DNA of 64,000 nt from Archivesica marissinica (Eukaryota > Mollusca > Bivalvia > Venerida > Vesicomyidae): positions 12,763,512-12,827,511 of the forward strand of contig CM026402.1 of assembly GCA_014843695.1 (NCBI GenBank). The letters are read 5' to 3'. Below are positions 48,164 to 58,787 of the stretch, piece after piece. The translations under genes were made by a program, and so were the position numbers. Below the pieces are notes generated by a model. It searched no databases. It had not been told where the DNA came from and worked only from the letters and a program-made list of their open reading frames with translations. Every line of letters begins with the position of its first letter. Position 1 is the first letter of the stretch.

Positions 48164-48396
48164 GTGGAAGTCGTGATAGCGCGGTTGTAGCGGGCTCGCT
48201 TCAGGTGCGAAAGGCCCGGAGTTCGAGCCCCGCTGGAGCCGTTACGAGTGTACACTGAGGCAAGACATTTAAATTCCACGTTGCCTGTTCTCTCTCTCTC
48301 GTAGCGATGGATTCCATCAGGAATGGGTGCTCGGGAGTGATTGATATAAGTTGTAAGAACTTGTTTCGCAATCGAGCTAAACTAAATTTGTTTATT
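48164..48396 (+). mobile_element. SINE-A copy 8, the best full-length copy
   Basis: Start gtggaagtcgtgatagcg, A box region tagcgcggttg, gcttcaggtgcgaaaggcc, B box agttcgagccc, ctggagccgttacgagtg, gacatttaaattccacgttg, a CT-rich run, gcgatggattccatcaggaa, gagtgattgatataagttgt, aagaacttgtttcgcaatcg, agctaaactaaatttg. This copy defines SINE-A's order of parts. Confidence 0.93.
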
Positions 48397-48747
48397 CTAA
48401 CAAAAACATCATATTTCATTAAACTTACTCTTCACAGTCAGACAACGATTTGTATCGGCTTGTATGATATGTCGTCGTTGTCGAATGCAACATTTCGAAG
48501 GTCACGAATTTGTCACACCAGATTACAAAATTATAGGAAGCTAGCAGACATGGACGCTTTATATTAACCCTAATGCACGCTTAATTTACTCGTCTTAGCT
48601 ATTAATTTGTGTCGGAAATATATCTTGCAATGTAGTAAGATCCTAATTGTGTATGTTGTTTGTTTTTAGTGTTTTCTATTGTGTAATGTTTTCATTCCAA
48701 AAACATTGTTGTTATAAATGCATGTGCGAAATGTACCCTTGCTGTGT
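48397..48747. other. Spacer; nothing recognised
   Basis: Short frames only. Nothing recognised. Confidence 0.45.
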
Positions 48748-48911
48748 ATTGTTTAAGGCTAAAACTTGTGACCCGACCCATTTGCTTCTTATAAATTATA
48801 ACAGTTTCACTAATATAATATTCGTTGCATTTCAGTTGTTGTATATTGTGCATTTTGTGTTTATGTATGTTATTGGAAAGCAATAAAATATGTTTAAACT
48901 ATTGTTTAAGG
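48748..48911 (+). mobile_element. LINE-1-type 3' stub (142 bp) with 11-bp target duplication
   Basis: 48759-48900 is only the end of a LINE-1-like 3' UTR: aaaacttgtgacccgaccca at the 5' break and caataaaatatgtttaaact at the end. The repeat attgtttaagg flanks it (48748-48758 and 48901-48911). It is an extremely 5'-truncated insertion. Confidence 0.92.
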
Positions 48912-49460
48912 TTGTAAAACAACACATAAATTGCCTATGTAATACATAGTTCAAAGTAAAAACATACGGTCTGTTCATTTATATTTCCAATCTTTCATTT
49001 CTTCTGATACCACATCCACTGTAAAGAGGTATTCAAATCAGTCTGAAACACACCAAGAATAGTTCATAGTTTAAGTTTGAAATAGCCAGTGCTCACCTGT
49101 GAATAACGTCACTGTGTTTACACACTGTATTCCTCCGCCAAATAATACTGTAAACCAACCTTCACCTTGCAATGACCTGAATTCTTATACAAAATCTTTT
49201 CTACACATCAACTAGTCTGAAGTCTTCTCAAGTCACATAAGTTCTCAAAAAACACCTAAACTATACACTGCCTGTCATGAAAATGCATTTTTACCAACAA
49301 TTTTTTTTAAATACTATATTAGTTATTGGGACTACATTCGAGTGGACCGCGGATGCACTGCTGCCTATCTACGTATATACAACCTTAAGATCACTTTGGC
49401 AGTCACTAATGTGTTTTTATTCTTTTCCTGTCAAACGGTATAAAACTGGTTTTAACATGA
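48912..49460. other. Spacer; nothing recognised
   Basis: No domain or repeat match seen. Confidence 0.45.
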
Positions 49461-49692
49461 TTTATACAAATTTATTTTAGCTCGATTGCGAAACAATTTT
49501 TTAAAACTTATATTAATCACTCTCGAGACCTCATTCCTTATGGAATCCATCGCCCGAGGGAGTGAGAAGAGGCAACGTGGAATTTAAGTGCCTTGCCTAT
49601 GGGCACAATCGTAACGGCTGAAGCTGCGTTCGAACACCGGACCTATCGCACTTGAAACGAACGCGCATCCACTGCGCTATCAAGACTTCCAC
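49461..49692 (-). mobile_element. SINE-A copy 9 (antisense)
   Basis: Reverse reading: gtggaagtcttgatagcgca (A box), gtttcaagtgcgataggtcc, gtgttcgaacgca (B box changed), cgttacgattgtgccca, aaggcacttaaattccacgt, cgatggattccataaggaat, gaggtctcgagagtgattaa, aattgtttcgcaatcgagc. Confidence 0.9.
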
Positions 49693-49954
49693 ATGGTATT
49701 AGCATGAACCTTATTAAAACAATTATTATGTCAGTATGTCTGCTAGTCCAGCTACATCATCTCCACAATCACGGAAGTATGCACGCAAGCATAAATGGCA
49801 ACCAGAACAGTTTCTTCATGGCCCAGCAACTCAAAATCAATGGATATGTCTGAATAAAAGTATATACAAATTCCATGACATTTAGCGGAACATGACATAA
49901 TAAATATCAAGAATATAACTGTTCAAGAGTATGCTTTAATAGACGTATAGGGTA
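49693..49954. other. Spacer; nothing recognised
   Basis: No match to repeat families seen. Confidence 0.4.
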
Positions 49955-50012
49955 AGTTTTATGAAGTTTGATTGGCGCGAGTTTAAGACGTGTAACGGAA
50001 GTTATTATGACG
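49955..50012. repeat. Detached 65-bp satellite monomer (partial)
   Basis: agttttatgaagtttgattg, gcgcgagtttaagacgtgta, acggaagttattatgacg is one monomer of the 51799-53113 array. It sits 1.8 kb away on the other side of LINE-3, so the LINE split the array. Confidence 0.92.
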
Positions 50013-51798
50013 TTATTATTATTATTATTATACCAGATTTCTTGAGCGCCCTTTTCATGTAAAAATACACGTTCAAGGGCGCTTTACATAATAACATATG
50101 ACATATCACAGATTATAACAATGATAAAACATAGTATATGCAAACAAAACAACATGTGTTAAGGTGATAATAGATCTTAAATCTGACCGATAAAACAAAT
50201 TCATATGAGACAAGGACAACTACGAACAATTAATATAATGCTGGTATAAATTTAATAAAATGAGAGAATGAATCGATAGACTGAAATGGGCGTAAAGAAT
50301 TTTATAGATAAAAAAATAATTTTTTTATGTAACGTAACCTACGAATAAAACGCTAAGACCAATGATATTTAAAAGAGACACTTACGTTAATAAACGAATA
50401 TAAATTTAAAAATTCAAGTGATTGTAATGTAGTACACAAAAAAAAAGTAAATACATGTAGTAATAAATAGTCCAATTACTGGAATAAAACCCAAATTTCC
50501 AATTACTGGAATGAAATCAAATTTATTTTTCCTAAACAAATTCAGCTAGTTCCCATGTATCTCACTGAAATAGTGTGTCTTGAGCGACCGCTTGAACGAG
50601 TATAGGGACGGAGCGTCCCTGATTCCAGAGGGAAGTGAGTTCCATAATATTGGAGCCGCTACGGCGAAGCTGCGATCACCAAGAGAGACATTCCTGCTTT
50701 TCGGCACTTCTAATGTTGATGAATCATTTTGTGATCTTAAAGTTCTCCGAGGTGTGTATATATTCAATAGATTTCTGATGTAGACAGGTGATTGTTCATG
50801 TAAAGCTTTGTACGTATGAGTCTGAATCTTGTATTTTATCCTGTATTGTATTGGCAACCAGTGCAGATCTTTGAGTACAGGTGTAATGTGATCGTAGCGT
50901 GAAGTCCTTGAAATGATTCTAGCTGCCGTATTTTGTACATTCTGTAGTCTGTTCACTTTTGTCTGCGGGACACCATACAAAAGAGCATTACAGTAGTCCA
51001 GCCTAGATGTTACCAATGAGCTGACAATAGATTTTGTAGCGTCTTTTGGAAGGTATTGTCTGATGTGGCCGATTTTGCGCAACTGCGTGTAACATGATCT
51101 ACTAGTGGAGTTAATGTGGGCCTCCATGTCCATCCGAGAATCAAACAAAGCGCCCAAGTTTCTTACACACTCTGATGGTGTGATCTTTGAGCCACCCACT
51201 GTAACAGTGATGTCGCCAATTTGCCTGGAGTTATGCTTTGATGAGAAAACGATGACTTCAGTTTTTTCAGCGTTCAGTTTGAGCATGTTTGAATTCATCC
51301 ATGATGTTATGTCTTCCAGGCATTGTTCCACACGCTGTATTGTTTCTGATTGTGATACTTGATCTGTTGGCTTAAATGATAAATATAGTTGTGAGTCATC
51401 GGCATAGAAATGATTTTGTAGTCCGTGTTTTCTGCATATTGCTCCGACTGGCTTCGTATACATTGTATAAAACTTTGGCCCTAAAACTGATCCTTGTGGC
51501 ACACTGTAATTCATAAGTACTGGTTTTGAAAAGTTTACCATCAATACAAACTGTTTGATGGCGATCTTCAAAATAGGATGAAATCCATTGAAGCGGTTTT
51601 GCTGTGATTCCAAAATCGTGTTCAAGTCGTTGTAACAGAGTTGTGTGATCTATTGTGTCGAACGCAGCTGATAAATCAAGAAGCACACGAGAACGGTGAC
51701 ATTGTTCTGATCTAGAGAAAGTAGTATATCATTCTGAACTTTCATCAGAGCAGTTTCTGTGGAATGGCATTTTCTATAAGCAGATTGGTGGCCTCGTG
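50013..51798 (-). mobile_element. LINE-3: CR1/L2-like LINE inserted in satellite
   Basis: On the minus strand it runs from the RT palm through the C-terminus (50546) and a 3' UTR containing aagcgcccttgaac to a terminal ATAATA repeat (plus strand ttattattattattat at 50013). The satellite resumes exactly in phase: gacg ends at 50012 and ttcaccgcag starts at 51799, so there is no visible target duplication. CR1/L2 LINEs end in short microsatellites, which fits. It lacks the endonuclease and the RT N-terminus. Confidence 0.9.
50546..51790 (-). pseudogene. LINE-3 reverse transcriptase, C-terminal two thirds, frameshifted
   Basis: Minus-strand order: HQSAYRKCHSTETALMKVQN (51720-51785), LLDLSAAFDTIDH (about 51645-51683), VPQGSVLGP (51478-51502), FYADDSQLYLSF (YADD at 51395-51406), then MLKLNAEKTEVIVF, NLGALFDS, LPIQYRIKYK, and ILWNSLPSGIRDA with SFKRSLKTH near the end. 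The DLSAAFDTIDH and YADDSQLY style points to CR1/L2. Frame changes near 51700 and 51525 and the missing N-terminus make it non-functional. No zinc knuckle follows, unlike LINE-1 and LINE-2. Confidence 0.9.
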
Positions 51799-53113
51799 TT
51801 CACCGCAGTTTATGACGTTTGATTGGCGCGAGATTAAGACGTGTAACGGAAGTTATTATGACGTTCACCGCAGTTGATGACGTTTGATTGGTGCGAGATT
51901 AAGACGTGTAACGGAAGTTATTATGACGTTCACCGCATTTATGACGTTTGAGTGGCGCGAGATTAAGACGTGTAACGGAAGTTATTAAGACGTTCACCGC
52001 AGTTTATGACGTTTGATTGGCGCGAGATTAAGACGTGTAACGGAAGTTATTATGACGTTCACCGCAGTTTATGACGTTTGATTGGCGCGAGATTAAGACA
52101 TGTAACGGAAGTTATTAAGACGTTCACAAAGTTTATGACGTTTGATTGGCGCGAGATTAAGACGTGTAACGGAAGTTATTATGACGTTCACCGCAGTTTA
52201 TGACGTTTGATTGGCGCGAGATTAAGACGTGTAACTGAAGTTATTAAGACGTTCACCGCAGTTTATGACGTTTGATTGGCGCGAGATTAAGACGTGTAAG
52301 GGAAGTTATTAAGACGTTCACCGCAGTTTATGACGTTTGATTGGCGCGAGATTAAGACGTGTAACGGAAGTTATTATGACGTTCACCGCAGTTTATGACG
52401 TTTGATTGGCGCGAGATTAAGACGTGTAACTGAAGTTATTAAGACGTTCACCGCAGTTTATGACGTTTGATTGGCGCGAGATTAAGACGTGTAAGGGAAG
52501 TTATTAAGACGTTCACCGCAGTTTATGACGTTTGATTGGCGCGAGATTAAGACGTGTAACGGAAGTTATTATGACGTTCACCTCAGTTTATGACGTTTGA
52601 TTGGCGCGAGAGTAAGACGTGTAATGGAAGTAATTAAGACGTTCACCGCAGTTTATGACGTTTGATTGGCGCGAGATTAAGACGTGTAACGAAAGTTATT
52701 AAGACGTTCACCGCAGTTTATGACGTTTGATTGGCGCGAGATTAAGACGTGTAAGGGAAGTTATTAAGACGTTCACCGCAGTTTATGACGTTTGATTGGC
52801 GCGAGATTAAGACGTGTAACGGAAGTTATTATGACGTTCACCGCAGTTTTTGACGTTTGATTGGCGCGAGATTAAGACGTGTAACGGAAGTTATTATGAC
52901 GTTCACCTCAGTTTATGACGTTTGATTGGCGCGAGAGTAAGACGTGTAACGGAAGTAATTAAGACGTTCACCGCAGTTTATGACGTTTGATTGGCGCGAG
53001 ATTAAGACGTGTAACGGAAGTTATTAAGTCGTTCACCGCAGTTTATGACGTTTGATTGGCGCGAGATTAAGACGTGTAACGGAAGTTATTAAGACGTTCA
53101 CCGCAGTTTATGA
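51799..53113. repeat. 65-bp satellite with higher-order structure, ~20 copies
   Basis: The unit is ttcaccgcagtttatgacgt, ttgattggcgcgagattaag, acgtgtaacggaagttatta, t/agacg. Variants occur in an ordered pattern: units ending aactgaag, aagggaag, aacggaag recur as a 195-bp trimer at roughly 52190-52580. The block with cctcag, gagagtaag and agtaatt recurs about 325 bp apart (near 52580 and 52905). The array ends abruptly at tttatgattttag. Confidence 0.96.
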
Positions 53114-53424
53114 TTTTAGATATGTAACATGTACTTTGCAAACGTCTATATACAACGCTATTATAAATTCAATAATGTTGTTTGATTCGATAATATGTTA
53201 ATGCTCTATATGCATGTATATAACAATCACAATCGTATAACCGAGACATAATTAGCAAATGGGTTCGGCCACAAGTCTGACAACATTAGTGATTGGCCCT
53301 CCCCATAATACAATAATGTTGTATATAATGACACGACGTGTGTGGACGGACATATTGCTGAGAGTCGCCGAAACCATTTAATTCTTAAGACAAAGAGTTG
53401 CCTCTATTTAGGAGTCCGGTGCAT
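53114..53424. other. Spacer before LINE-2; nothing recognised
   Basis: Codons upstream of 53437 that are in frame with LINE-2 (from 53342) are host sequence, because the target duplication places the element start at 53437. Confidence 0.55.
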
Positions 53425-53436
53425 TAAGCTTGTAGA

Positions 53437-53871
53437 GCTACATATCCCTAACGTTAACCTACCCTTTCGACTAGATAGAACTGGTCGACCAGGTGGCGGC
53501 GTTGCAATCTATACTCAAAACACAATACATGCTATCGAACGTAAAGATCTTAATCAACAGGATCTAGAAACTCTATGGGTCGAAGTCTATGTTAGCCAAC
53601 GCAAACTCCTGATCGGTGGTATTTACCGCCCACCAGACGCAAACAATACACAATGGCTTAACATGGAACATAGCATTGACCTTGCCTTTAACCAACACTT
53701 CGACAACAGTATCATTACTGGCTACTTCAATATAAATGTCAGCGTATCCCCAAACAACAAATTAACAGAATTATAGATTCGTACAATGCCCACCAGCTCA
53801 TTACCTCTCCAACACATTTCACCGAGCATTCTAGAACCACCATCGACTTGATGTTTGTCAAGAATCGCTAA
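53437..53871 (+). pseudogene. LINE-2 AP endonuclease remnant
   Basis: Frame 2 reads FRLDRTGRPGGGVAIY, LETLWVEVYVSQRKLLIGG, IYRPPDANNTQW, and SIITGYFNINV, where the usual GDFN is GYFN (catalytic Asp lost). The frame shifts near 53760 to IIDSYNAHQLITSPTHFTEH, SRTTIDLMFV, and meets TAA at 53869-53871 before reading resumes into RT. Gene order is as in APE-type LINEs; the N-terminus is missing by truncation. Confidence 0.85.
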
Positions 53872-56166
53872 CATGTCCTGCACAGCTTGGTCGCTGACCC
53901 TTTCATCCCTGACCTTGTCCGCTTCCATTGTCCTATCGTGTCCGTATTCAAGTTTTCTAAACCTACACAGTCCCCATTTAAACGGCATATATGGCTGTAT
54001 GACAAAGCCGACTATCCAACATACAGAAACCTTCTTCAGTCAACAGACTGGGAATCTATTCTCGACAGCAATGATATGAACAGTATAACAGCTTATATAA
54101 CAGCTGCAGCGTCTAGCAGCATTCCAAACAAAACTGTAACAATCAGACCAAATGACGTTCCATGGATGAATAACAATATAAGACAAATGATCAAAAAGCG
54201 AAATAAAATTCACCAAAGAGCCAAGTCAACCAACACAGTTTCATCATTGGAAGAATTCAGACACATTCGCAACGCCACCACATCCATAATCCGCAATTCT
54301 AAAGCAGAACATCAATCAGCAATCATCAGGCAAATCAATACTGAAAATATCCCCACAAAAACATGGTTTAAACTCGCAAACAAGCTCAACAACAAAAAAT
54401 CAAAATCCTCTGTAATTCCTACCATCTTTCATAATGGCACCGAGGCATCGAACGACGCAGACAAAGCAGAATTACTCAATTCCTTCTTCTGCTCCCAGTC
54501 AACTCTTGATTATGTCAACCGTCCTATCCCAACCAAGTACAATCATCCAATGCGTTCTCTATCAGAAATATTCATCTCTACTACGGACGTGAAAGGCGCT
54601 ATATCATTAGTAGACCCAGCCAAGGCTAGTGGTCCAGACAAAGTCAGCCCACGTCTAATCAAGGAGGGCTCAGAGGAACTCGCTGCTCCCTTATCGCACC
54701 TTTTTAACTTACTTCTCTCTAACTATACCTTCCCTCTTTCTTGGAAACAGGCAAACGTGACTCCCATCTTTAACAAGTCTGATGCTTCCACACCGTCCAA
54801 CTATAGGCCTATATCCCTACTTAATTGTCTAGGGAAACTAATGGAGCGCTGTATACACAAACAACTCTTCAATTATGTTACATCTAACAACCTTCTCACT
54901 TCATTCCAAACTGGATTCATAAAAGGCGATTCGACCGTAAATCAGCTGACATATATGTACAACGATGTCTGCAAAGCTCTTGACGAAGGCAAAGAAGTTC
55001 GAGCTGTCTTCTGCGACATTTCGAAAGCCTTTGACAGAGTGTGGTACAAAGGTCTCCTCCATAAACTTGGTTCCATTGGCATAGCTGGTTCTCTTCTTTC
55101 TTGGTTCGAGTCCTATCTCTCTAATAGGAAACAGAGAGTCGTATTCGCAAATACCACCTCTTCTTGGGCACCAGTAAACGCCGGCGTCCCACAAGGATCG
55201 ATTCTAGGCCCTTTACTGTTTCTAATCTATATAAATGACATAGTCACAGATGTTGAAGCCAAAATACGTTTGTTTGCTGACGACACAAGCCTATATATCA
55301 TAGTCGACGATCCAGTATCCTCGGCAACACTCCTAAATAGAGATCTGGCACGTATACACTCCTGGTCCGAATCATGGTTAGTTACATTCAACCCAAACAA
55401 AACAGAGTCAGTTCTGTTCACTAGAAAACGTCGCAAACTTCCTCACCCAATCATTTCTATGGATCAAAATCATATAAAACAAGTGAAAAATCACAAGCAC
55501 CTCGGCCTTACCTTCTCTGACGACGGATCGTGGTCATCCCACATGACCTCATCGTTAAACAAGGCATGGCAACGAATTGGAATATTACGATCCCTCAAAT
55601 ACATTTTCTCCCGCCCGAGTCTCCAGCGTATGTACGTCTCTTTCATTAGACCTCTCCTAGAATATGCAGATGTTGTCTGGGACAACTGTTCCAACACATT
55701 AAGCAACGACATCGAGGCAGTGCAAAACGAAGAAGCTCGCATAGTCAGTGGTGCTACTAAGCTTTGTAACCTCAACCGTCTCCGGAACGATCTCAACTGG
55801 GAATCCCTTGCATCGAGACGTAACGACCATAGATGTATTCTCTTCTTTAAAATGAGGAACAATCTAACTCCCACGTATCTTTCTGACATCATACCACAAC
55901 AACCCATTCAAACCTACTCCCTACGTTCCGTTCCTGACGTCCCATTAATACACACTAAAACGCAAGCATATGCGAATTCATTTCTTCCAGCAACCATCCG
56001 CAATTGGAACTCTCTTCCTTATGACACCCGTAACTCCAGGAATGTATACGAATTTAAATCCAAACTCAGCAAAAAATATTCTCCTCTATACGACTTGGGA
56101 ACCAGGAGGCTCTATACGACGTGGGAACCAGGATGCTCCAGATTATCCATGCTCATCTACGACTAG
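53872..56166 (+). pseudogene. LINE-2 reverse transcriptase, long intact frame
   Basis: Open for about 760 codons (from 53887). Blocks: KASGPDKVSPRLIKEG, RPISLLNCLGKLMERC (54805 on), SFQTGFIKGDSTVNQLT, FCDISKAFDRVW (55006-55041), AGVPQGSILGPLLFLIYIND, FADDTSLY (55273 on, catalytic Asp pair), HLGLTFSDDGSW, RPLLEYADVVWDNC, and IRNWNSLPYDTRNS. All RT catalytic residues are present. The natural C-terminus is lost because of a 26-bp duplication at 56086-56137, so the frame ends early at 56164-56166. Confidence 0.94.
56086..56137 (+). repeat. 26-bp tandem duplication breaking LINE-2
   Basis: ctatacgacttgggaaccag-gaggct (56086-56111) is followed by ctatacgacgtgggaaccag-gatgct (56112-56137), with two mismatches. 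26 is not a multiple of 3, so the duplication throws the downstream coding frame out. Confidence 0.95.
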
Positions 56167-56435
56167 GATGTAGTTCTTTGAATTTCGACCTTCATTGAAA
56201 AAACATTGTTGAATCGCCAAACTGTGCCTGTGGAGCAATGGAAACAGCGATGCATTACCTTACGCAGTGTCCACGATACAACAATGCTCGTCGCCTACTC
56301 TTGTCCAATATCCCTTGCGCACCGACAACAAATAATCTTCTGTATGGCGACGATCGTTTACCATTCAAAAACAACAAATCCATCTTTCTAACTGCCCAGG
56401 CTTACATTGCAGCTACAAAGAGGTTTGATGCATGA
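56138..56435 (+). pseudogene. LINE-2 C-terminal zinc-knuckle region, out of frame
   Basis: In frame with the end of the duplication it reads IIHAHLRLGCSSLNFDLH, a stop (TGA 56196-56198), then VESPNCACGAMETAMHYLTQ and C, to a stop at 56433-56435. CAC-x7-H-x4-C is the same C-terminal knuckle as in LINE-1 (37695-37745). It probably helped bind RNA in the active ancestor (family knowledge). Confidence 0.85.
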
Positions 56436-56837
56436 TCCGACTACCTGGTGGGTATTCCAGGTCCATCCTTCCTTTCCTGTGTGTCACAGCAACCCATTTC
56501 ATTTCATCCCATTTACTAATTTTCCATATCTTCCAATTCAGTTCACCACAAACTAGTGCACGCATGATGACAAAACTTGTTTCAAATTGCCCCACAAATC
56601 ACAAGTACGCATACAAGCACCCAAGAGCAATCGGGGCTAAAGAACCCAAGACAATGCCCGTCATGTCTCACTAACCGCTCTCAATGCTAACAACTGTATA
56701 TTGTAACATCCTCATGGAAAGGAATTTACATAAGCTCTCAGCTTGTTTTCCAATCCATTTCAGATATCCTGTTGTATTTATATACCGTATATACATTGAA
56801 TGAACTGAATAAAATATGTTTAAACTAAGCTTGTAGA

Positions 56838-57309
56838 TGTAAGTGCCTACGCTGCATCATGTGTTAATTGTAACCTGTAATACCAACGGTTATCCCGTCA
56901 ACCGACATAGCATCCGGTATCGGTTACTGACATGGCTAGCCGTGTACAAGTATTACTCAAGTATTTAGTAAAACAATCCAGTCTACGGCATTTCCAATGT
57001 AATGGACATATATATAATCTTATGTTAGGCCCGTAGCTACACTTAGGCATACCGAAGCAGTTGCCTCGGTTAAAATGTCCAAAGCAAAAAATAATATCCC
57101 TTTGCTGCATAAAATGTTGACTGCTCGAGTAGAGCTGAAAATGCAGTACATAAGTATACGTCTAAAATCAGATAACGCAGGAAATCGCTTCAATACAGCA
57201 ACAATTTAAGGGGGAACATGCCCCATCCCCCATATATTTCATCGGTTGAAATTTGCCTCTGGTTACGGTACTGTATTTTCACTAGTATTGTTTTTTCCCG
57301 TTCTGCTAT
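56838..57309. other. Spacer; nothing recognised
   Basis: No domain or repeat family recognised. Confidence 0.45.
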
Positions 57310-57623
57310 CTCCGTAAGAGTGTTTCTACGTTTATTTATCGTCGCTACCGGTTGCCCATATGAGCGACGCCTCCTGAAGAGATTAGTTATTTTAGATTTT
57401 GGAGGATAGTGCATGATACAGACAGAGACCCATTCCAGAATCTCCTCTGCCGGTTTCGCTTACGTGCACGGTGTACAGCACCGACACGAGACCTCGGTTT
57501 AACGTCCCATCTGAAATACTGTTAATTTTATTAGGGTCAGACGGGGGATCGAAACTGCGATCCCTGGATTACCAGTCCAGCGTGTTACCACTGGACTATG
57601 TATCCGTCTGTGGACCTCCGTAA
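57310..57623 (-). mobile_element. SINE-B copy (antisense) with probable 8-bp target duplication
   Basis: The full SINE-B is read in reverse between about 57318 and 57610: head ccgtctg complement at 57604-57610, B box gatcgaaa-c altered by one base, and the body gtgcacggtgta, cagacagagacccattcc, cgacgcctcctgaagaga. It ends acgtttatttatcgtcgc. ctccgtaa lies on both sides (57310-57317 and 57616-57623). Confidence 0.9.
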
Positions 57624-58544
57624 CAAATCATAATCGCAAAGTAATTAATGTGTTGAATTCACTTGTGACGTGTATTATTCAAATGATTGCCACATAAATT
57701 GGGACACTCACGTACAATACAACTATATGACTGGAAGCTACACATTTCATATATATTATACAAATGTGTCTTGTCATAAAACGCTATGTAATTAAATGAC
57801 ACTATATTACTAGAGTAACACTTCGAAATTAGCAAGCGGGGTCGAGATACTAAAAGCATCCACGGATATTGCAAGTAAATTAGAGTGTACGAAAGTGTGG
57901 CTGTAATTCCCCATAGCATCGTATCATAATGGGTCTGATGTATATGACAGAAATGATTTAGATGAACCATTTTGTCCTTGGTATTTTTACACAATAATTT
58001 TTATGTTTGAGATATAAAATCAAAACCATTCCTTTAAACGTACTCTAAAGCACTCTTGCATGCCAAACGGGTAACACGATTACCTTCTGTTATCTTGCTC
58101 ACAATATATGAAACGGTAAACAGGACTTGGCTATTGTTCATATGTATACAACTAGAAACTAGAAATGATCTAAAGATATATCTAATGATTACAACTTAGT
58201 CTAGTAGTGTATCATAAATGGTAGTCACCCTTAATTGGAAAACGTTAGAACATTGACGAAATCAAGCATCAGAGTTCATGATTTACAAGATAAGTAATGA
58301 ACTAGCTGCTGTAGACCACAATCAACTAACACCCACACATAACCTTAACTATCTAATTCCACAGTCAAAAACCCAATATCATGCCGAGCTCATTTCCCCC
58401 AAGAACAATCCGGATAACAGTCTACGACAGTCGAGTCCAAGTATGCCGACTTGTGTTGGCAGTCTGGACTCATCGTACTCCCTCTTATCTTTACACTCTC
58501 TGCTTTTAATTATATCTTTGTAGATCCTTTTATCTTTTTAAATT
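57624..58544. other. Spacer; nothing recognised
   Basis: About 900 bp without recognisable content. Open frames of 111 (minus) and 81 codons lack domain signals. Confidence 0.5.
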
Positions 58545-58787
58545 GCACATAACATATTAGTTTAAAGCGACACTACATCAGTGCACATAACATATTAGTT
58601 TAAAGCGACACTACATCAGTGAAAACACAAATTACTACAGAATGTTATTTCCTATTATATGGTATCATTTCTTTCCAAATATTACTGGCAAAAAGTGCAG
58701 ATCCTGATGAGACGGCTCGTCACGAGCCGGCTAATCTGGATCTACACTTTGTGTAAGTCTATTTAGAGGTATGTGGTGTTGAAAGGG
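58545..58787 (-). mobile_element. MITE-C end fragments around a hairpin element
   Basis: A short tandem duplication (ataacatattagtttaaagc, twice, 58545-58620) leads into a MITE-C end (ctattatatggtatcatttc). A hairpin unit then follows, with 29-bp arms 58692-58720 and 58722-58750 and a distal gtgttgaaagggtta. The MITE-C end sequence then repeats at 58788-58868, so the hairpin unit sits between two direct copies of it. Confidence 0.6.

Larger units (their letters stand above)
53425..56837 (+). mobile_element. LINE-2: 5'-truncated non-LTR retrotransposon with 12-bp target duplication
   Basis: The element body is 53437-56825, flanked by taagcttgtaga at 53425-53436 and 56826-56837. It runs from mid-endonuclease through RT and a zinc knuckle to a 3' UTR ending in a gaataaaatatgtttaaact-like terminus, the same as LINE-1. 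Its domain order matches LINE-1, but the sequence is clearly a different, GC-richer subfamily and the 3' UTR is otherwise unlike. Disabled by a frameshift and stop in the endonuclease and a 26-bp frame-shifting duplication near the C-terminus. Confidence 0.95.

Noticed and set aside
57659..57994. 111-codon minus-strand frame
   Set aside because: No recognisable motif, in AT-rich spacer. Length is not remarkable for a 64-kb window.
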